Assembly (NCBI RefSeq): GCF_002356355.1
Contig: NZ_AP018052.1
Coordinates: 1,736,001 to 1,800,000, forward strand
Length of the DNA stretch: 64,000 nucleotides
Source of the DNA: Thiohalobacter thiocyanaticus
Lineage (GTDB): Bacteria > Pseudomonadota > Gammaproteobacteria > Thiohalobacterales > Thiohalobacteraceae
Direction: 5' to 3'
Shown here: piece by piece, positions 18,334 to 27,520 of the stretch
How positions within the stretch are numbered: the first letter of the stretch is position 1
Layout of the letters: every line of letters begins with the position of its first letter
Notes under the pieces: generated by a model
Databases searched by the model: none
Seen by the model: the letters and a program-made list of their open reading frames with translations, nothing else
Told to the model about the DNA's origin: nothing
Position numbers and translations under genes: made by a program

Positions 18334-18983
18334 TCACCTTTTTGTTTCGGCCCTTGTGGGCCTTGGTTGGTCGTCACGGGTTTGCTGTGGCCTTGGTAAA
18401 AAGCGTTCGCAATATCGCCGGTCCGTGTCCCACAATCCGGCGATAGCCTCCGGCTCGCCTTTGGCGCAGTGGCCAAGGTGCGGATGGTCGATTCGCTCAA
18501 AGTGGATGCAGTCGGCGCAGCGGACGGAGCAGGGTCGCTGTATCGGTTTATCCGCTGCCCGATTCCAGCACCAGGGGCAGCCCAGCACTTCGCCGGAGAA
18601 CCACAACCAGATCGGGCCGCAGTGCTTGCAGGTGGCCTGTTCGGTGTAGTGCTCCGGGCGTTTGTCCTGATCCATTTCCCGGCGCTGCACAAGTGAGCGG
18701 GCGAATGCGGCGAGCGTGTCGGCACTGACCGCGCCTTTACCCCAGTCCTCGATGTCTTCCGCTGCGAGTGCTTCCTTTACCTCGGGGGCGTGATGTCGAG
18801 TCCGTTGCAGGCGTCGGCCAGTGCCTCCAGTAGCTTGGAGTTTTCCTGTTCTGAATCCCTATACGCAGAATCCGCACTATCCGCACAATTGCCCTGCTCG
18901 GTGGGGTTCTGCGCATTCTGCGAATTGTGCGTATAGAGGGTTTCCGTTGAAGCGGGAACACCGAGGGTTTCGCGCCAGCTCAT
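18334..18983 (-). pseudogene. Cys-rich island protein, split by a frameshift
   Basis: The first part (18983 to 18777) gives 68 residues, MSWRETLGVPASTETLYTHN to GLDITPPR, then stops. The reading continues in another frame as EVKEALAAEDIEDW, leading into a Cys-rich half (ATCKHCGPIWLW, GCPWC, CSVRCADCIHF, GHCAKGEPEAIAGLWD, YCERFLP) that ends at 18334. The join is at a run of five C (plus-strand G, 18784-18788); one extra base restores a single protein of about 215 aa. Its ATG overlaps the DUF3987 stop (ATGA). Either a real mutation or a homopolymer sequencing error. Cys pairs suggest zinc binding; function unknown. Confidence 0.7.
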
Positions 18984-20503
18984 CGCCAAGCCCTCGCAAT
19001 CTCTGGCCTGACCCGCACTATGGGCGAGGGCGGGCGGCCCGGTCCGTCTCGCAGTGGTTCGGTTACCTCCAGGTAGCCACGCTCTTCCAGCGCATCCAGG
19101 GCTTCGCGTAGCATGGCGACGCGGGGGAAGGTGCCGCGCAGGGCGTTGAAGGCTTCGCGCACGGTGAAGCGGTCCAACCGGCCCCGTTCGATCCAGTCCC
19201 ACACCAGGCGGGCGGCGGCAATGGTGGGATCGGCGCCCATCATGTCCAGTGCCGCCAGACTGTGACGGGTGATAACGGCCATGATCTCCAACGCGGCGGT
19301 CATGGTTTCAGCGGTGATGGCGGCCTCCCATGGTGTGCCGTGGGCGTGCTTGATGCCGTGCAATACCCCGGCCAGCCGTGCCGCCGCGCCCGGTGCCTTG
19401 CCTGCCCAATCGGTGAAGTGCTCCAACTCCCGACCCGGTTGCATCTGCACCTCGATGGCTTGAGCGAAGGCGTACCACTCCGCATAAGCTTCATCACTCA
19501 GGCGCAGCAGGTGGGAGCGTTGCTCGCCATGTTCGTCAGTGACGGGTTCCCAATCGAGCATGGCGCGGAGGCCGGCCGCATAGGCGTCGCGCACGCCTTC
19601 CGGAACGGGCTTGGACTGCAAGGCGCGATAGCCCAGCGGGGATGGCGGTAGCAGATAAAGAAACCGCCCCAACAGTCCCCGGCCCCGGAATCCCGGTTTA
19701 GCCGCCAGTCCCCGCAACACATCCGGCTGTGGGCTTAGGCCGATACTCAGGCGCGGGCCTTTCAGGAAGACCGGCGGACGGCTCCCCCGGTCCACGCGTT
19801 CCGCGTCCCCGCTATGGGCTTTCAACACCAGGTCCAGGTTGGGGATGCCGTTGGAGTAGCGGCCTTGCAGTAGATCGAAGACGCCGCCCTCCGACGACAG
19901 CCAGGCCATGCACTCGCCATGCTCGGCCAGCAGTGCGCCCAGTCGCTCCGGGGTGGCGTCTGATGTCCAAATCTGCGGCTGCATGGGGATGTCGGGAAGT
20001 TCGGCCTCGATGTCGGCCGCCTCCCGCGCAAGCTCCGCCGCCTTGCCGTTGTCTTTCTCCTTGGCGGCCTTGTTGCGCTTCTCTTTGGCGCGGGCTTCCA
20101 AGGTCTTGCGTTCGCTGGTGATGCGCTTGATCTCAGGCTCAAGGATGGCAGCCTGATCCCTTTCCCAGGCGACCAGCGGCGCGGTCGCGGCGGACTGCAC
20201 CGCGCTCTTGCGGTTGCCAGGCGGCAGGGCCACCACGGCCCACAGGTTGCAGGGCTCAAAGTAACCCGGCTTCACCATCACCCGCAGACGGCGGGCGGCA
20301 GCGGTGGCACAGGCGACCAGGACCATCCCGGCCGCCAGTTCCGGTGGCGTCTCGGTATCGGTCGCAATGGCGCGGGCGTAGTCGCCGGCCCAGCCGGGCA
20401 GGTGTACGAGATCGAGGCGGGGAAGATTGGGCGCATCCAGCGGCACCAGTTCCGGCCAATCCTCGGGCGGTGGCGCGGCGGTCTTCAGCAGGTCGGCGCT
20501 CAT
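18980..20503 (-). CDS. DUF3987 (YfjI-like) replication-associated protein
   Basis: A 507-aa protein of the DUF3987 family, found beside primases in phages, plasmids and satellites and thought to act as a replicative helicase or its partner. PPGNRKSAV (about residues 95-103) takes the place of a Walker A loop. A charged coiled-coil follows (about 120-170), and the last 70 residues look like a winged helix (FTVREAFNALRGTFP ... ALEERGYLEV). It overlaps the toprim gene upstream by 4 bases (ATGA), so the two are translationally coupled. Confidence 0.8.
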   Translation of the reverse strand: MSADLLKTAAPPPEDWPELVPLDAPNLPRLDLVHLPGWAGDYARAIATDTETPPELAAGMVLVACATAAARRLRVMVKPGYFEPCNLWAVVALPPGNRKSAVQSAATAPLVAWERDQAAILEPEIKRITSERKTLEARAKEKRNKAAKEKDNGKAAELAREAADIEAELPDIPMQPQIWTSDATPERLGALLAEHGECMAWLSSEGGVFDLLQGRYSNGIPNLDLVLKAHSGDAERVDRGSRPPVFLKGPRLSIGLSPQPDVLRGLAAKPGFRGRGLLGRFLYLLPPSPLGYRALQSKPVPEGVRDAYAAGLRAMLDWEPVTDEHGEQRSHLLRLSDEAYAEWYAFAQAIEVQMQPGRELEHFTDWAGKAPGAAARLAGVLHGIKHAHGTPWEAAITAETMTAALEIMAVITRHSLAALDMMGADPTIAAARLVWDWIERGRLDRFTVREAFNALRGTFPRVAMLREALDALEERGYLEVTEPLRDGPGRPPSPIVRVRPEIARAWR

Positions 20504-21387
20504 GCTTCACCTCGCGCCAGCCACACGGCCAGATCGTTGAAGTCCGTCAGGTGCTCGGGTGCGTCTTTCGGCCACTGGGGCAGGGCGAGCAGCGCATCCG
20601 ATGCAATAGCGGCGGCCTTGGCCTTGGTGGCGCCGGGATTCCCCGCCGTCAGCCGGTCATCGTCCCCCGCAATCACCAGTTCGGCGGATGGCCAACGGCG
20701 GCGGGCAGCCATTGCAACCGGTTCCAGGTTGCCCGCGTCGATGGCCGCCAGTACCAGCGCGGTGGGTTCGTCCTCGGCCAGGGTGCAGCCGGTGGCCCAG
20801 CCCTCGCAGATGAGGACACGGGCGGGGTTTCCCATCTCACCTGCCACGGGAATGAAGCAGCCCCGTTTGCGCCCGCCGGAGAGCAGCAACTTACCGCCAT
20901 CGGTGGCGATGAATTGCAGGCTGGTCAGCTTCCCAGTGAAGTCCATTACCGGCAGCGTCAACGCGCCTTTGTGAATCCTCGCGCCGTGCGGCTGGATGCA
21001 CTTGCGGGCAAGATAGGGGTGCGTCTTTGGGGTGGGGGTTGCCGCGTTCCAGATTGCAGCGGCACGTTTCGCCGCCTCGGTCTGCCGGGCGCGCTGCTCA
21101 GCCTCGGTCTGTTGTTTCGCGGCTTCCACCCGGCGCGCGAATGCGGTCCGTTCGGCCCGTGAAAAGGGTTTGTTGCGCTTCGCCTGCCAGGTGTTCGAGA
21201 GACCGGAGGACCAGTCTCCGAAGCAACCACCCAGCCCGTCATCGAACAACAGGCACCAGCCCGCCCGGTTGGCCGGGCGTTTACCGGCGCCGGGGAAGCG
21301 ATACAGCTTGCCCGCTTCCAGAACGTCCGGCGGCTCCAGCCCGGCGGATCGCATAGCGTCGCGGAATTGGGAGATCGCATTATTCAT
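20500..21387 (-). CDS. Toprim-domain primase-like protein
   Basis: A 295-aa protein. The N-terminal part has a DUF7146-type region (LYRFPGAGKRPANRAGWC, GCFGDWSSG) and the C-terminal part a toprim fold with CEGWATG (acidic Glu of motif I) and IAGDDD (metal-binding Asp). Such proteins prime replication of integrated elements. GGGAGG precedes the ATG. It overlaps the small gene upstream by 8 bases and the DUF3987 gene downstream by 4. Confidence 0.82.
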   Translation of the reverse strand: MNNAISQFRDAMRSAGLEPPDVLEAGKLYRFPGAGKRPANRAGWCLLFDDGLGGCFGDWSSGLSNTWQAKRNKPFSRAERTAFARRVEAAKQQTEAEQRARQTEAAKRAAAIWNAATPTPKTHPYLARKCIQPHGARIHKGALTLPVMDFTGKLTSLQFIATDGGKLLLSGGRKRGCFIPVAGEMGNPARVLICEGWATGCTLAEDEPTALVLAAIDAGNLEPVAMAARRRWPSAELVIAGDDDRLTAGNPGATKAKAAAIASDALLALPQWPKDAPEHLTDFNDLAVWLARGEA

Positions 21388-21568
21388 CGTGCGTACCTCC
21401 CATGCGGTTGATCCGCTGCGCCAGTCCGATGGGGAACCAGCCCCAAACGGCCAGGGTGACGACGGCCGCTTTTACGCGGCAACCGATGCCGGTAGAATGA
21501 CAGGTGTGCTTAGAAGTCTTCAGGGTCGCCTGGTGCCAGCCAGCGCGGCCCTTTCTGTTTCTGGTCAT
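21380..21568 (-). CDS. Small hypothetical protein of the island replication module
   Basis: A 62-aa basic protein, MTRNRKGRAGWHQ, with a hydrophobic stretch AAVVTLAVWGWFPIGLAQ near residues 34-51. Similar short proteins commonly sit between AlpA and primase genes in proteobacterial islands. GGGGAGG precedes the ATG, and its end overlaps the primase start by 8 bases. Function unknown. Confidence 0.6.
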   Translation of the reverse strand: MTRNRKGRAGWHQATLKTSKHTCHSTGIGCRVKAAVVTLAVWGWFPIGLAQRINRMGGTHDE

Positions 21569-21583
21569 CGCTCTGGCCTCCCC

Positions 21584-21781
21584 TTACCGTGCAGCCTTAC
21601 GGCTGGCCTCGATCTGCCGGTTCAGCCAGGCATTCACCTCCGCCTCTACCCAACCCACGGCACGGCCGCCGAGGGAGACGGGCTTCGGGAAGCTGCCTTC
21701 CGAAATACGCAGATAGATGGTGGAGCGAGAAAGGCCGGTGCGAGCCTTGACGGCGGGAAGTCTGAGGATTGCGGTAGCCAT
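21584..21781 (-). CDS. alpA: AlpA-family excisionase/regulator
   Basis: A 65-aa MerR-like helix-turn-helix protein: LRLPAVKARTGLSRSTIYLRISEGSFPKPVSLGGRAVGW is the AlpA signature and VEAEVNAWL ends the domain. AlpA proteins activate or assist excision of P4-like elements and are the master inducers of Gram-negative PICIs. The ATG at 21781 has AGGAGG 8 bases upstream. It heads the leftward primase/DUF3987 gene string. Confidence 0.9.
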   Translation of the reverse strand: MATAILRLPAVKARTGLSRSTIYLRISEGSFPKPVSLGGRAVGWVEAEVNAWLNRQIEASRKAAR

Positions 21782-21924
21782 GTTTGCGCCTCCTGAGGCG
21801 TTGTTGAACATGGCTCCATTGCGAACGAGCTAGGGGACTGTCCTTCAAGCTGTCTCGTGGAATGCCGCCCCAGGCCGCAGTGCAGCGCGATTTCAGCGAC
21901 AGTACGAGCTAGCCCCTGTCGGCG

Positions 21925-22692
21925 TTACCAGCCCAGGCTGGGTTTCTTTGGCTCGGTTTCCTCCTGTAAAAGCTGTTTCACGCGGGTGACGGAAATCCCT
22001 TCCTCTTCGGCGACGGTCTTCAGGAATGCCTTGACGCCCTTGGCCTTGAGTTCGTCCACGCGCCTCTTGAGACGTTCCCGGCGTTGGGTTGCCGATTCGG
22101 TATCCCCGGCCCCGGCGACGGGTTGATCGACCAATCGGGTCAGCCGCCGCTTGTCCACCTTGAAGTTATTGCCCTCAAGTGTGAGCACTTCGGTGAGCTC
22201 GATGGAATGACCGGCCAGGTTCAGGGTGAGCGCGCCTTCGGTCGTCAACACAACGTGGCTGGCGTGCTTCTTTCCCTTGAGTAACCCGACTTCCCAGCGG
22301 GCGGCATCGGTGTCGCCGGTTCCGGAGCGATGCAGGTCAAGCAGGTTTGCCACCACGGCGGCGATCGATTCGGCGGATACCTGCCATTGCGCCAAGTCGC
22401 CTGCTGGCACCGGCACGCGGTTTATATCGCTGCGCTTGTCGCAAACGATGAATGCACGCGGATCGTTTCCTGGATTCGTCAGGACATGCACGGGCATGAT
22501 GCATTCCCGCTCGCAGCCGGGACATGCCACACTAGTGGCCGGGCGGGCTTTCTTCATCAAGCCGCTATTCGTCATCGCCTTAACGGCCTCGGCCGGCCAG
22601 CCGTTCAGCTCATGATCGCTGATGAGGATCGCCGCGCCATTCTGCGCGCCGACGCGCCCAAGGAGTTCGACCAGGACGGATTCCGGGCTCAT
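21925..22692 (-). CDS. Hypothetical island protein with zinc-finger-like motif
   Basis: A 255-aa protein of unknown function. The N-terminal third has CPGCERECIMPVHV, a possible zinc site, and the C-terminal third is strongly charged and helical (RRERLKRRVDELKAKGVKAFLKTVAEEEGISVTRVKQLL), resembling a helix-turn-helix. Its ATG overlaps the stop of the 411-aa gene upstream by 4 bases (ATGA), so they form a pair. A role in element control is plausible but not shown. Confidence 0.65.
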   Translation of the reverse strand: MSPESVLVELLGRVGAQNGAAILISDHELNGWPAEAVKAMTNSGLMKKARPATSVACPGCERECIMPVHVLTNPGNDPRAFIVCDKRSDINRVPVPAGDLAQWQVSAESIAAVVANLLDLHRSGTGDTDAARWEVGLLKGKKHASHVVLTTEGALTLNLAGHSIELTEVLTLEGNNFKVDKRRLTRLVDQPVAGAGDTESATQRRERLKRRVDELKAKGVKAFLKTVAEEEGISVTRVKQLLQEETEPKKPSLGW

Positions 22693-23924
22693 ACCCCACC
22701 GGGCACAAGCGCTTCAGCCGCTTCCGCCGCTTCTTCTTGCTCCGGTTCTTTGGGCTCGATCCCGGAGGCTTCCAGCATGTCGCGCAGCTTCAGGTCCAGT
22801 TCGTCATACTTGAGGGAGCAGGAATTGGGGTGGGTGATGCGAATGGTGACCGACTTGGCGGGCTTGTCGTTGTCTACGACCACCGAGGCCGACAGCTCCA
22901 CCTGGGTGACGTTATATAGATGCAGCGGCACGGACTTTCCAACCTTGTCGAGCAAGGTATAGACAGCATCCGGGTCCTGGGAGGCATCCGCCTCCAGCGT
23001 GATGCGGTCGCCCTTGTTCACCCGTGAGGAGAGCCGCAGCTTTTTCACCGCGACGCTTTCAATGCCACTACCCACCGCGTAGGTGAAATCAAAGCTCTTG
23101 TGGAGCAGAGGGCTCAGGTCGTAGACGCGCTCGTCCTTCGGGTCGGGTGGCAACTGGTCCAGTTTCAGGATCGCCGTGGCGAACATTCCCTGCAACGGCT
23201 CCACCGCCTTCTTCGGGCCACGGAAGTTCAGGTCCAGCGTGCCTTCCTTCTGAGAGTAAACGAAGATCACCTCAAAGGCGGGGTTGTGCGGGCGGCGGCC
23301 AAATTCGCCGTCCACCCACTCGATGCTTTGCTGGGAGTAGTCCTCGGGATAGGCGAAGAAGTAATCCAGGTCGCCCCGGCGGTAGGGCTCCACCACGCAG
23401 TTGTTGCCCCGGCCTTCGGTATGGTGGAAGTAGTTGCGGATCTGGTCGGCCAGTTGGCGGAGGCTGGCCTCGTCCACCGCCGCCGGCTTGTGGCCCATGT
23501 TCTTGCGCTTGCGCCAGTAGGGCAGGGTGTCGGCGTGATAGAAGCGGGTGGCCCCTTTCCAGCACTCGCCATGGTCCAGGTAGGTCACCATCGCCCGATG
23601 GTAGTGATTGGGCAGCGCCGACAGGGTTTCGATGAAATCCATCAGCTTGTCCTGCTCCGCCTGCATCTGCCAGCGCGCCTCGTCGATGATGGCCCGGAAA
23701 CCCTTCTCGCAGCCCAGTTCAAAGATGTCCTGGAACTCGGCATCCATGGCCTTGCGTTCATCCTCGGGCAGCACCAGCCAGGCGTCGAACAGCGCATCCG
23801 GCTTGGTCTCCTTCATGGCGCCAAAGTCCAGGTCGGCTAGGAGCCCTCGGCCCTGGAAGTACCGGGCCAGCAAGGCATTGGGCACCTGCCGGAAGAAGCT
23901 GCGGGTCGAGTAATGCCGGGTCAT
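22689..23924 (-). CDS. Hypothetical 411-aa island protein
   Basis: A large soluble protein of unknown function. It begins MTRHYSTRSFFRQVPNALLARYF and ends in an acidic tail (EPEQEEAAEAAEALVPGGV). No catalytic motif is recognised. ATG 23924 has AGGAGG 9 bases upstream. It is divergent from a ribbon-helix-helix gene and translationally coupled to the 255-aa gene. Similar proteins occur in other proteobacterial islands as far as I can recall. Confidence 0.65.
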   Translation of the reverse strand: MTRHYSTRSFFRQVPNALLARYFQGRGLLADLDFGAMKETKPDALFDAWLVLPEDERKAMDAEFQDIFELGCEKGFRAIIDEARWQMQAEQDKLMDFIETLSALPNHYHRAMVTYLDHGECWKGATRFYHADTLPYWRKRKNMGHKPAAVDEASLRQLADQIRNYFHHTEGRGNNCVVEPYRRGDLDYFFAYPEDYSQQSIEWVDGEFGRRPHNPAFEVIFVYSQKEGTLDLNFRGPKKAVEPLQGMFATAILKLDQLPPDPKDERVYDLSPLLHKSFDFTYAVGSGIESVAVKKLRLSSRVNKGDRITLEADASQDPDAVYTLLDKVGKSVPLHLYNVTQVELSASVVVDNDKPAKSVTIRITHPNSCSLKYDELDLKLRDMLEASGIEPKEPEQEEAAEAAEALVPGGV

Positions 23925-23978
23925 CGAGACGCCTCCTGCGGGTTGTGGCCACACCCATTGGATTATGCTGGATTTTAC

Positions 23979-23994
23979 TGTACATTGCAGTACA
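23979..23994. promoter_or_regulatory. Inverted repeat, candidate operator
   Basis: TGTAC-N6-GTACA lies in the gap between the divergent 411-aa gene and the ribbon-helix-helix gene. It is a likely binding site for the latter protein. Inferred from symmetry and position only. Confidence 0.4.
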
Positions 23995-24022
23995 TTCTCA
24001 GTCTACCAATCCGAGGGCGAAG

Positions 24023-24217
24023 ATGGCCACCGCCAAGACTACGACCCTGACCTTCCGCATCGAGCCGGGCCTGAAAGAGGCGCTGCGCGAGGCTGCGAAC
24101 CGTGAGCATCGTTCCATCGCCAACATGGTGGAAGTGCTAATCCGGGACTATTGCGGGCGCAATGGCATCACTATTCCGGAGCAGCGAGAACTGCTTCGTG
24201 ATAGCGGCAAGGATTAA
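24023..24217 (+). CDS. Ribbon-helix-helix (CopG/Arc-like) protein
   Basis: A 64-aa protein: a basic strand TTTLTFRIEPGLKEAL, then helices ALREAANREHRSIANMVEVLIRDYC, the RHH pattern. The ATG at 24023 is chosen because the sequence MATAKTTTLTFR starts the fold directly; an upstream in-frame ATG adds 26 unlikely residues. It precedes the helicase gene by 30 bases and probably controls the restriction operon and/or the divergent gene. No partner toxin is next to it. Confidence 0.78.
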   Translation: MATAKTTTLTFRIEPGLKEALREAANREHRSIANMVEVLIRDYCGRNGITIPEQRELLRDSGKD

Positions 24218-24247
24218 AAGCGCAACCGCCGCCGGGAGATGCCTGCC

Positions 24248-27200
24248 ATGAAACTGATCGACAATATCAATGAGCTTCTCGGGGATGATCTGCGGCGGAC
24301 CATTAAGCCCGGCGCGAAGCTCAAGATCGCCGCGTCCTGTTTCTCAATCTACGCATTCGCAGAGCTGAAGGAGCAGCTGGAATCCATCGAATCCCTGGAG
24401 TTCATTTTTACATCACCGACCTTCGTCCCGGATGAAGTGACGGATAGCGGTCGCAAGGTTCGGCGCGAGTTTCATATCCCCAAGGCAGAGCGGGAACGGA
24501 GCTTCTACGGTAGCGAGTTCGAGATACAGTTAAAGAACAAGCTGACGCAGCGGGCTATCGCCAGGGAGTGCGCCGATTGGATGCGGCGCAAGGCAGCCTT
24601 CCGCTCCAATCGTAGTAAAGCACCGATGCAACAGTTCGCCTGCGTCAACACGGGAAACGGAGAAGCCGTCTATCAACCTCTTTATGGTTTCACCGCCGTC
24701 GACCTGGGTTACCAGCAAGGCGACGCAGTTTCGAATTTCGTGAACAGGTTCGACGATCCCACTTACACCGGAAATTTTCTTCGGCTATTCGATCAGATCT
24801 GGAACGATCCGGAAAAAATCGAGGACGTGACCGAGAGGCTTTGCGACCACATTGCTTCCGTCTACCAGGAAAATTCACCGGAGCGCATCTACTTTCTGAT
24901 GCTCTACAACATCTTCAACGAATTTCTGGAAGACATCAGCGAGGACGTCCTGCCGAACGACCGCACCGGCTATCAGGACAGCCTGATCTGGAACAGGCTC
25001 TACAGCTTCCAGCGGGACGGGGCGACTGGCATTATCAACAAACTGGAAACCTACAACGGCTGCATCCTGGCTGACAGCGTGGGCCTTGGCAAAACGTTTA
25101 CGGCGTTGGCCGTTATCAAGTATTACGAGCTGCGCAATCGTTCCGTGCTGGTGCTCTGCCCCAAGAAGCTGGCGGACAACTGGCTCAACTACAACCGGAA
25201 CCTCACCACCAATCCACTGGCGAAGGATCGGTTCAACTACGAGGTCCTCTGCCATACGGACCTTCAGCGCACCAGCGGAGAATCCTTCGGCACCCGCCTG
25301 GATCGGGTCAACTGGGGCAATTACGACCTGGTGGTGATCGACGAATCACACAACTTCCGCAACAACGACGTCTTCAAGGATCGGGAGACCCGCTACCAGA
25401 AGCTGATGAACAAGGTGATTCGTGAAGGGGTCAAGACCAAGGTCCTGATGCTCTCCGCAACGCCGGTCAACAATCGCTTTACCGACCTGCGCAATCAGCT
25501 CGCGTTGGCCTATGAAGGCGAATCCGATGCGCTTAGCGCCAAGCTGAGGACGGAGACCGACATCGAGGAAATCTTCCGCCGCGCCCAGACCGCCTTCAAC
25601 GCCTGGTCCCGGTTGCCGCCGGATGAGCGCACGGCAGACGCCATTCTGGATGCGCTGGACTTTGACTTCTTCGAGTTGCTGGACAGCGTCACCATCGCCC
25701 GCTCCAGGAAGCACATCGAGCAGTTCTACGACACGACGGAAATCGGCACCTTCCCGGAGCGTCTCAAACCGCTGGCCTTTCACCCGCCATTGACACAGCG
25801 CAGCGACGTGATCGGGTTCAACGAGATCTACACGCAGCTGTCCACGGTCAAGCTCGCCGTCTATGCCCCGGTGAATTACATCCTGCCTAGCCGCTTGGCG
25901 AAGTACGAGGCGCTCTACGATACCGAGGTCTCCAGCGGCGGTGGTCGGCTAAAGCAGGCCGACCGTGAGCGCAGCCTCCAGGCGCTAATGACCACCAACC
26001 TGCTCAAACGTCTGGAAAGCTCGGTAGAAGCCTTCCGCATCACCCTGCAAAAGCTCCAGGACAACCACACCCGCACCCTGGAGAAAATCGCGACCTACAA
26101 GAAAACCGGCCGCGACCCTGGCTTTGCGGATGTCACGGCCGGCTTTGCGGATGCAGAACCGGAGGACGAAGAATTCCTGGCCGCAGACGATGAGTCCATC
26201 GGCGGCAAGGTGCGCATCAGCCTGGCCGACATGGATCTGCCGTCCTGGGAGCGGGACCTTGAGGCGGATCTGAGCATCATTGCGGCCTTGCTGGCCGAGA
26301 TGCAAAAAGTCACCCCGGAGGACGACACCAAGCTGCAACACATCAAGGCGCACATCAACGACAAGATCAACGCGCCCATCAATCCCGGCAATCGCAAGGT
26401 CATCATCTTCACGGCCTTCGCGGATACCGCCCATTACCTCTACCGCCACCTGGTGCCCGGGGTTCTCGAAGCGCACGGCCTGCACAGCGCCATCGTGACG
26501 GGCTCTGATGCGCCCAAATCAACGCTGGGCAGGGGCTACGACTTCCAGTCCCTGCTGACCCTGTTCGCGCCCAATGCCAAGGACAAACACTATGTCTTGC
26601 CGGACGAGTCCAACGAGATCGACCTCCTGATCGCCACCGACTGCATTTCCGAAGGGCAGAACCTTCAGGACTGCGATTACCTGATCAACTACGACATCCA
26701 CTGGAACCCGGTGCGCATCATCCAGCGCTTTGGGCGCATCGACCGCATCGGCTCCCCCAACGCCAGCATCCAGCTGGTCAACTACTGGCCGGACATCAGC
26801 CTGGACGAGTACATCAACCTCAAGGAACGGGTCGAAAACCGCATGGTCATCGTCGATGCCACCGCGACGGGTGACGACAATCTGCTCGATACCGAGGCCA
26901 GTGAAATCGCCTACCGCAAGGAGCAGCTCCGCCGCCTCCAGGAAGAGGTGATCGACATGGAAGACGTCAAGACCGGCGTTTCCATCACCGACCTGGGGCT
27001 CAACGACTTCCGCATGGACCTGCTCAATTACATCAAGACCCACGGCGAGCTGGCTAACCTGCCCAGCGGCCTGCACGCCGCGGTCCCTGCGGACAGCGAC
27101 CGTGGCCTGGTGCCGGGGGTAATCTTCACCCTGCGTAACCGCAACCATGCGGTGAACATCCAGCAGCAGAACCGCTTGCACCCGTTCTACCTGGTCTATA

Positions 27201-27520
27201 TCGCCAATGACGGCGAAATTATCGCCAACCATACCGAAGTAAAGCCTCTGCTGGACCTGGCCCGCGCCGCGTGCCGGGGGCGGGGTGACCCCATCCAGGC
27301 CGCCTGCCAACCCTTTAACCAGGCCACCGACGACGGCCGCAACATGGGCTTCTATTCCGACCTGCTGGACCAGGCCATCCGCAGCATCGTTCAGGTGCAG
27401 GATGAAAAGGACCTGGACAGCCTGTTCACCGGATCACGCACCAGCGCTCTCACCAACCCCATTGCCGGGCTGGATGACTTCGAACTGCTGTCTTTCATCG
27501 TGGTGCAGGAGGCGCGATGA
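24248..27520 (+). CDS. SNF2-like helicase with degenerate PLD-like N-terminus
   Basis: A 1090-aa protein. About 1-180 resembles a phospholipase-D-type domain (LKIAASCFSIYAF, GFTAVDLGYQQGDAVSNFVN) but the HxK motif position reads MQQFACV, so nuclease activity is doubtful. The ATPase follows: Walker A ADSVGLGKT, DESH in VVIDESHNFRN, LSATPVNN, then the second RecA-like lobe with FTAFADT, ATDCISEGQNLQ and QRFGRIDRIGS. The second ATG (24248) is chosen because GGGAG lies 9 bases before it. It overlaps the next gene by 4 bases. Likely a DNA-remodelling or translocase part of the restriction locus. Confidence 0.85.
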   Translation: MKLIDNINELLGDDLRRTIKPGAKLKIAASCFSIYAFAELKEQLESIESLEFIFTSPTFVPDEVTDSGRKVRREFHIPKAERERSFYGSEFEIQLKNKLTQRAIARECADWMRRKAAFRSNRSKAPMQQFACVNTGNGEAVYQPLYGFTAVDLGYQQGDAVSNFVNRFDDPTYTGNFLRLFDQIWNDPEKIEDVTERLCDHIASVYQENSPERIYFLMLYNIFNEFLEDISEDVLPNDRTGYQDSLIWNRLYSFQRDGATGIINKLETYNGCILADSVGLGKTFTALAVIKYYELRNRSVLVLCPKKLADNWLNYNRNLTTNPLAKDRFNYEVLCHTDLQRTSGESFGTRLDRVNWGNYDLVVIDESHNFRNNDVFKDRETRYQKLMNKVIREGVKTKVLMLSATPVNNRFTDLRNQLALAYEGESDALSAKLRTETDIEEIFRRAQTAFNAWSRLPPDERTADAILDALDFDFFELLDSVTIARSRKHIEQFYDTTEIGTFPERLKPLAFHPPLTQRSDVIGFNEIYTQLSTVKLAVYAPVNYILPSRLAKYEALYDTEVSSGGGRLKQADRERSLQALMTTNLLKRLESSVEAFRITLQKLQDNHTRTLEKIATYKKTGRDPGFADVTAGFADAEPEDEEFLAADDESIGGKVRISLADMDLPSWERDLEADLSIIAALLAEMQKVTPEDDTKLQHIKAHINDKINAPINPGNRKVIIFTAFADTAHYLYRHLVPGVLEAHGLHSAIVTGSDAPKSTLGRGYDFQSLLTLFAPNAKDKHYVLPDESNEIDLLIATDCISEGQNLQDCDYLINYDIHWNPVRIIQRFGRIDRIGSPNASIQLVNYWPDISLDEYINLKERVENRMVIVDATATGDDNLLDTEASEIAYRKEQLRRLQEEVIDMEDVKTGVSITDLGLNDFRMDLLNYIKTHGELANLPSGLHAAVPADSDRGLVPGVIFTLRNRNHAVNIQQQNRLHPFYLVYIANDGEIIANHTEVKPLLDLARAACRGRGDPIQAACQPFNQATDDGRNMGFYSDLLDQAIRSIVQVQDEKDLDSLFTGSRTSALTNPIAGLDDFELLSFIVVQEAR

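Noticed and set aside
18321-18725. An alternative 134-aa frame over the Cys-rich island gene
   Set aside because: The overlapping frame shows ordered CxxC pairs and continues from the upstream half; this one is a shadow.
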